From Chryseobacterium sp. G0201 (GTDB lineage Bacteria > Bacteroidota > Bacteroidia > Flavobacteriales > Weeksellaceae): a stretch of DNA of 64,000 bases. A program made the position numbers and the translations under genes. Below, piece by piece: positions 61,995 to 64,000 of the stretch (positions within the stretch are counted from its first letter, which is position 1; each line of letters starts with the position of its first letter). Location of the stretch: assembly GCF_003815655.1 (NCBI RefSeq), contig NZ_CP033917.1:372001-436000 (forward strand), given 5' to 3'. A model generated the notes under the pieces. The model had not been told where the DNA came from and ran no database searches. It saw only the letters and a program-made list of their open reading frames with translations.

Positions 61995-63539
61995 ATGTCG
62001 GAAAAGATATTATGGATAGATGATGAAATAGATTTACTTAGACCTCATATTGTATTTTTAGAGAAAAAAGGTTACCACGTAACCCCCGTAAACAACGTAA
62101 ATGAGGCATTAGAATTAATAGATTCAGAAAAATTTGCACTTACTTTAATAGATGAAAATATGCCTGGAATTTCCGGGCTTGAGGCTATACCTATGATCAA
62201 ACAAAGAGATAGTTCTCTGAAAATAGTGATGGTAACAAAAAGCGAAGAAGAACATATTATGGAAGAAGCCATAGGTTCTCAAATCGCTGATTATATTCTG
62301 AAGCCTGTAAATCCTAATCAGATTTTATTATCATTAAAGAAAAATCTTCAGGAAGACAATCTTGTCGAGCAAAAGACAATTTTACAATATCAGCAGGAAT
62401 TCAGAAACCTGTCTATGGAACTTTCTTATTTAAGAACGTATCAGGATTGGGCAGAATATTACAAAAAAATCGTTAGTTGGGAGATTAAGTTTGATAAAGT
62501 TGCAGATAATGAATTTGCAGATCTTCTACAGTCTCAAAAAGAAGAGGCCAACATTCAGTTTGCTAAATTTATTGAGAACAATTACGAAGATTGGTTGAAT
62601 GGAAATGAAAAACCATTAATGAGCCACACACTTTTCAAAGAAAAAATAAAACCGGAAGTAGAAAAAGAAAAAGTTCTTTTACTGATGGTTGACAACCTTC
62701 GTTACGATCAGTGGAAAGTAATTGAACCTTTGTTCACGAAATATTACAATAAAGTTTCAGAAGATTATTATTACAGTATTCTTCCGACAGCTACGCAATA
62801 TGCGAGAAATTCTTTCTTTGCAGGATTAATGCCTTCTGAGATCGAAAAACGTTTTCCTGAAAAATGGTTCAATGATAATGAAGATGGAAACAAGAATGAA
62901 TTTGAGCGTGATTTCTTAGAAGATCAAATGAAGAGAATTGGTTTAGGCTCTAAATCAATGAAATATCTAAAAGTGCTAAATGCCGATTTTGAAAGAAAGA
63001 TATACGATGACTTCAATCAGCATAAAAACAATGATCTATTGGTGATCGTTTATAACTTTATTGATATTCTTTCCCACGCAAAAACAGATAACCATATTGT
63101 AGACCAATTGATTCGTGATGATAAAACTTTCCGCTCTTTAACATCTAACTGGTTTGAAAATTCATCTTTGATTAAGATCATTAAGCTAGCTGCTGAAAGC
63201 GGTTACAAATTGGTCATCACAACCGATCATGGAACAGTTTACGTTAAAAAACCTAGTAAAGTTGTGGGCGACAGAGAAACATCCACTAATATCCGTTATA
63301 AAACAGGTAAAAGTTTAACCTACGACGACAGAGATGTTTGGGCAATTACAAACCCTGAAAAATTATTTTTACCAAAAGGAAATTTAAGCTCTAAATATAT
63401 TTTCGCTAAAAATAATATTTTCCTGGCTTATCCTAAAAATTATAATCACTTTGTGAATTATTATAAAGAAACCTACCAACACGGTGGAATATCATTGGAA
63501 GAATGTATTATTCCGATAAGTATTTTAGAACCCAAGTAG
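61995..63539 (+). CDS. porX: PorX-like response regulator with PglZ domain
   Basis: A 514-residue two-domain protein. The receiver domain (~1-120) has acidic pair D9/D10, phosphoacceptor D53 (ALTLIDENMPG), T81 and K103 (YILKPVNPNQ), all conserved. It is followed by a helical linker (~125-240) and a PglZ/alkaline-phosphatase-superfamily domain (~240-514; LLLMVDNLRYDQWKVIEPLF; VITTDHGTVY). In P. gingivalis and flavobacteria PorX controls T9SS genes and binds the machinery. No PorY-type kinase is in this window. Confidence 0.93.
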   Translation: MSEKILWIDDEIDLLRPHIVFLEKKGYHVTPVNNVNEALELIDSEKFALTLIDENMPGISGLEAIPMIKQRDSSLKIVMVTKSEEEHIMEEAIGSQIADYILKPVNPNQILLSLKKNLQEDNLVEQKTILQYQQEFRNLSMELSYLRTYQDWAEYYKKIVSWEIKFDKVADNEFADLLQSQKEEANIQFAKFIENNYEDWLNGNEKPLMSHTLFKEKIKPEVEKEKVLLLMVDNLRYDQWKVIEPLFTKYYNKVSEDYYYSILPTATQYARNSFFAGLMPSEIEKRFPEKWFNDNEDGNKNEFERDFLEDQMKRIGLGSKSMKYLKVLNADFERKIYDDFNQHKNNDLLVIVYNFIDILSHAKTDNHIVDQLIRDDKTFRSLTSNWFENSSLIKIIKLAAESGYKLVITTDHGTVYVKKPSKVVGDRETSTNIRYKTGKSLTYDDRDVWAITNPEKLFLPKGNLSSKYIFAKNNIFLAYPKNYNHFVNYYKETYQHGGISLEECIIPISILEPK

Positions 63540-63574
63540 TTTTTTTCATAGTTTATTTAACTTTGGGTAATAAG

Positions 63575-63617
63575 AGTGGCGGAAAAAATCAATTGATTTT
63601 TTCCGCTTCTTTTTTAT
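63575..63617 (+). terminator. porX terminator
   Basis: Perfect 28-nt palindrome (63579-63606; GCGGAAAAAATCAA and its complement), followed by a T-run. Its centre also provides the -33 TTG of the next gene. Confidence 0.85.
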
Positions 63618-63624
63618 ATTTTTG
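63593..63624 (+). promoter_or_regulatory. Promoter of the exonuclease III gene, overlapping the porX terminator
   Basis: TTG (63593-63595), 21 nt, TATTTTTG (63617-63624), then AAAC and the ATG. The start codon is so near to -7 that the mRNA is likely leaderless. Confidence 0.6.
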
Positions 63625-63628
63625 AAAC

Positions 63629-64000
63629 ATGAGATTAATTACTTACAACGTAAACGGAATAAGAGCTGCTTTTACCAAAGATTTCCTCGGTTGGCTGAAA
63701 ACAGCTGACCCGGATATCATCTGCATTCAGGAGAGTAAAGCAGGAAACGATCAAATAGACATCGAAAGCCTTGAAAAATTAGGTTATCACAGTTATTGGC
63801 ATTCGGCGGTGAGAAAAGGCTACAGCGGCGTGGGAATCGCTTCAAAAATAAAACCCAATCATGTAGAATATGGTTGCGGTATAGAAAGCTATGATAATGA
63901 GGGAAGAATTATCCGCGCAGACTTTGATGGTTTTTCTGCAATTTCTGTATATGTCCCTTCTGCATCGAATATTGAAAGGCTTGAATTTAAAATGCAGTTT
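63629..64000 (+). CDS. xth: Exodeoxyribonuclease III (5' part)
   Basis: The first 124 codons of an ExoIII/AP endonuclease gene that runs off the right edge. The EEP-family motifs are clear: MRLITYNVNGIRAA with the metal-binding Asn, DPDIICIQESKAG with the catalytic Glu, and YWHSAVRKGYSGVGI. It nicks DNA at abasic sites and degrades 3' ends in base excision repair. The ATG lies 4 nt after the -7 box. Confidence 0.93.
   Translation, partial: MRLITYNVNGIRAAFTKDFLGWLKTADPDIICIQESKAGNDQIDIESLEKLGYHSYWHSAVRKGYSGVGIASKIKPNHVEYGCGIESYDNEGRIIRADFDGFSAISVYVPSASNIERLEFKMQF

Overview
This window looks like chromosome from a Flavobacteriia member close to Chryseobacterium (Weeksellaceae). The evidence is an AT-rich sequence, Bacteroidota promoters of the TTG-N(16-21)-TAnnTTTG type, a fused lpxC/fabZ, a PorX regulator, several type IX secretion (T9SS) C-terminal signals, and families of palindromic intergenic repeats. 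Most of it is core genome. No rRNA, tRNA, CRISPR array or intact insertion sequence was seen.

Layout. 1-4.6 kb: start of an exported protein gene, then a minus-strand sulfide/persulfide cluster (Crp regulator, TauE/SafE exporter, MBL-rhodanese fusion, two YeeE half-transporters). 4.6-8.4 kb: a small accessory and partly decayed zone with a relic of a grasp-with-SPASM peptide maturase, an AraC regulator, a cupin gene broken by one stop codon, an alpha/beta hydrolase and an integrase relic. The cupin and hydrolase genes share a near-duplicate 72-bp upstream region. 8.4-13.6 kb: dnaK, divergent ppk1-ppx. 13.9-31.3 kb: NAD(P)-binding protein with a coupled small membrane peptide, a large T9SS cargo protein, Nfu and Mrp Fe-S factors, GH92 mannosidase, PhyH-type oxygenase, a dicarboxylate/glutamate symporter, a BON pair, an outer-membrane barrel protein and a CocE/NonD hydrolase. 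31.4-38.8 kb: AlkB and Ada-like alkylation repair, agmatinase and arginine decarboxylase (arginine to putrescine), HAD phosphatase, lipoprotein phosphatase, thiamine pyrophosphokinase and cobalamin adenosyltransferase. 39-47.3 kb: DinB, a penicillin-V-acylase-like Ntn hydrolase, a WYL regulator behind a 13-copy heptamer repeat, an ABC exporter, LptB carrying an unusual C-terminal domain, an orphan protein and hemB. 47.4-50.1 kb: a minimal T9SS-tail protein and a Nat-type ABC pair. 50.2-58.1 kb: an OmpA/porin-like barrel, then sucD, an LpxD paralogue, efp, lpxA, lpxC/fabZ, lpxD and an HD phosphohydrolase, the envelope lipid A block. 58.3-64 kb: S41 peptidase, beta-propeller lipoprotein, thioredoxin-like protein, PorX and the start of exonuclease III.

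The most unusual items are: (1) LptB with a ~113-residue extension that resembles the Imm22/DUF4284 immunity-protein pattern, followed 3 nt later by an unknown 85-residue protein; (2) the paired operators plus AraC gene, next to RiPP-maturase and integrase relics; (3) three families of intergenic inverted repeats, one copy with a perfect 25-bp GC-rich stem; (4) the heptamer tandem repeat in the leader of the WYL regulator; (5) a secreted protein that is little more than a T9SS sorting domain. Family calls come from reading the translations and are not database results. Several gene starts were moved downstream because the upstream in-frame TTG or ATG lies inside a promoter, a terminator or a repeat.
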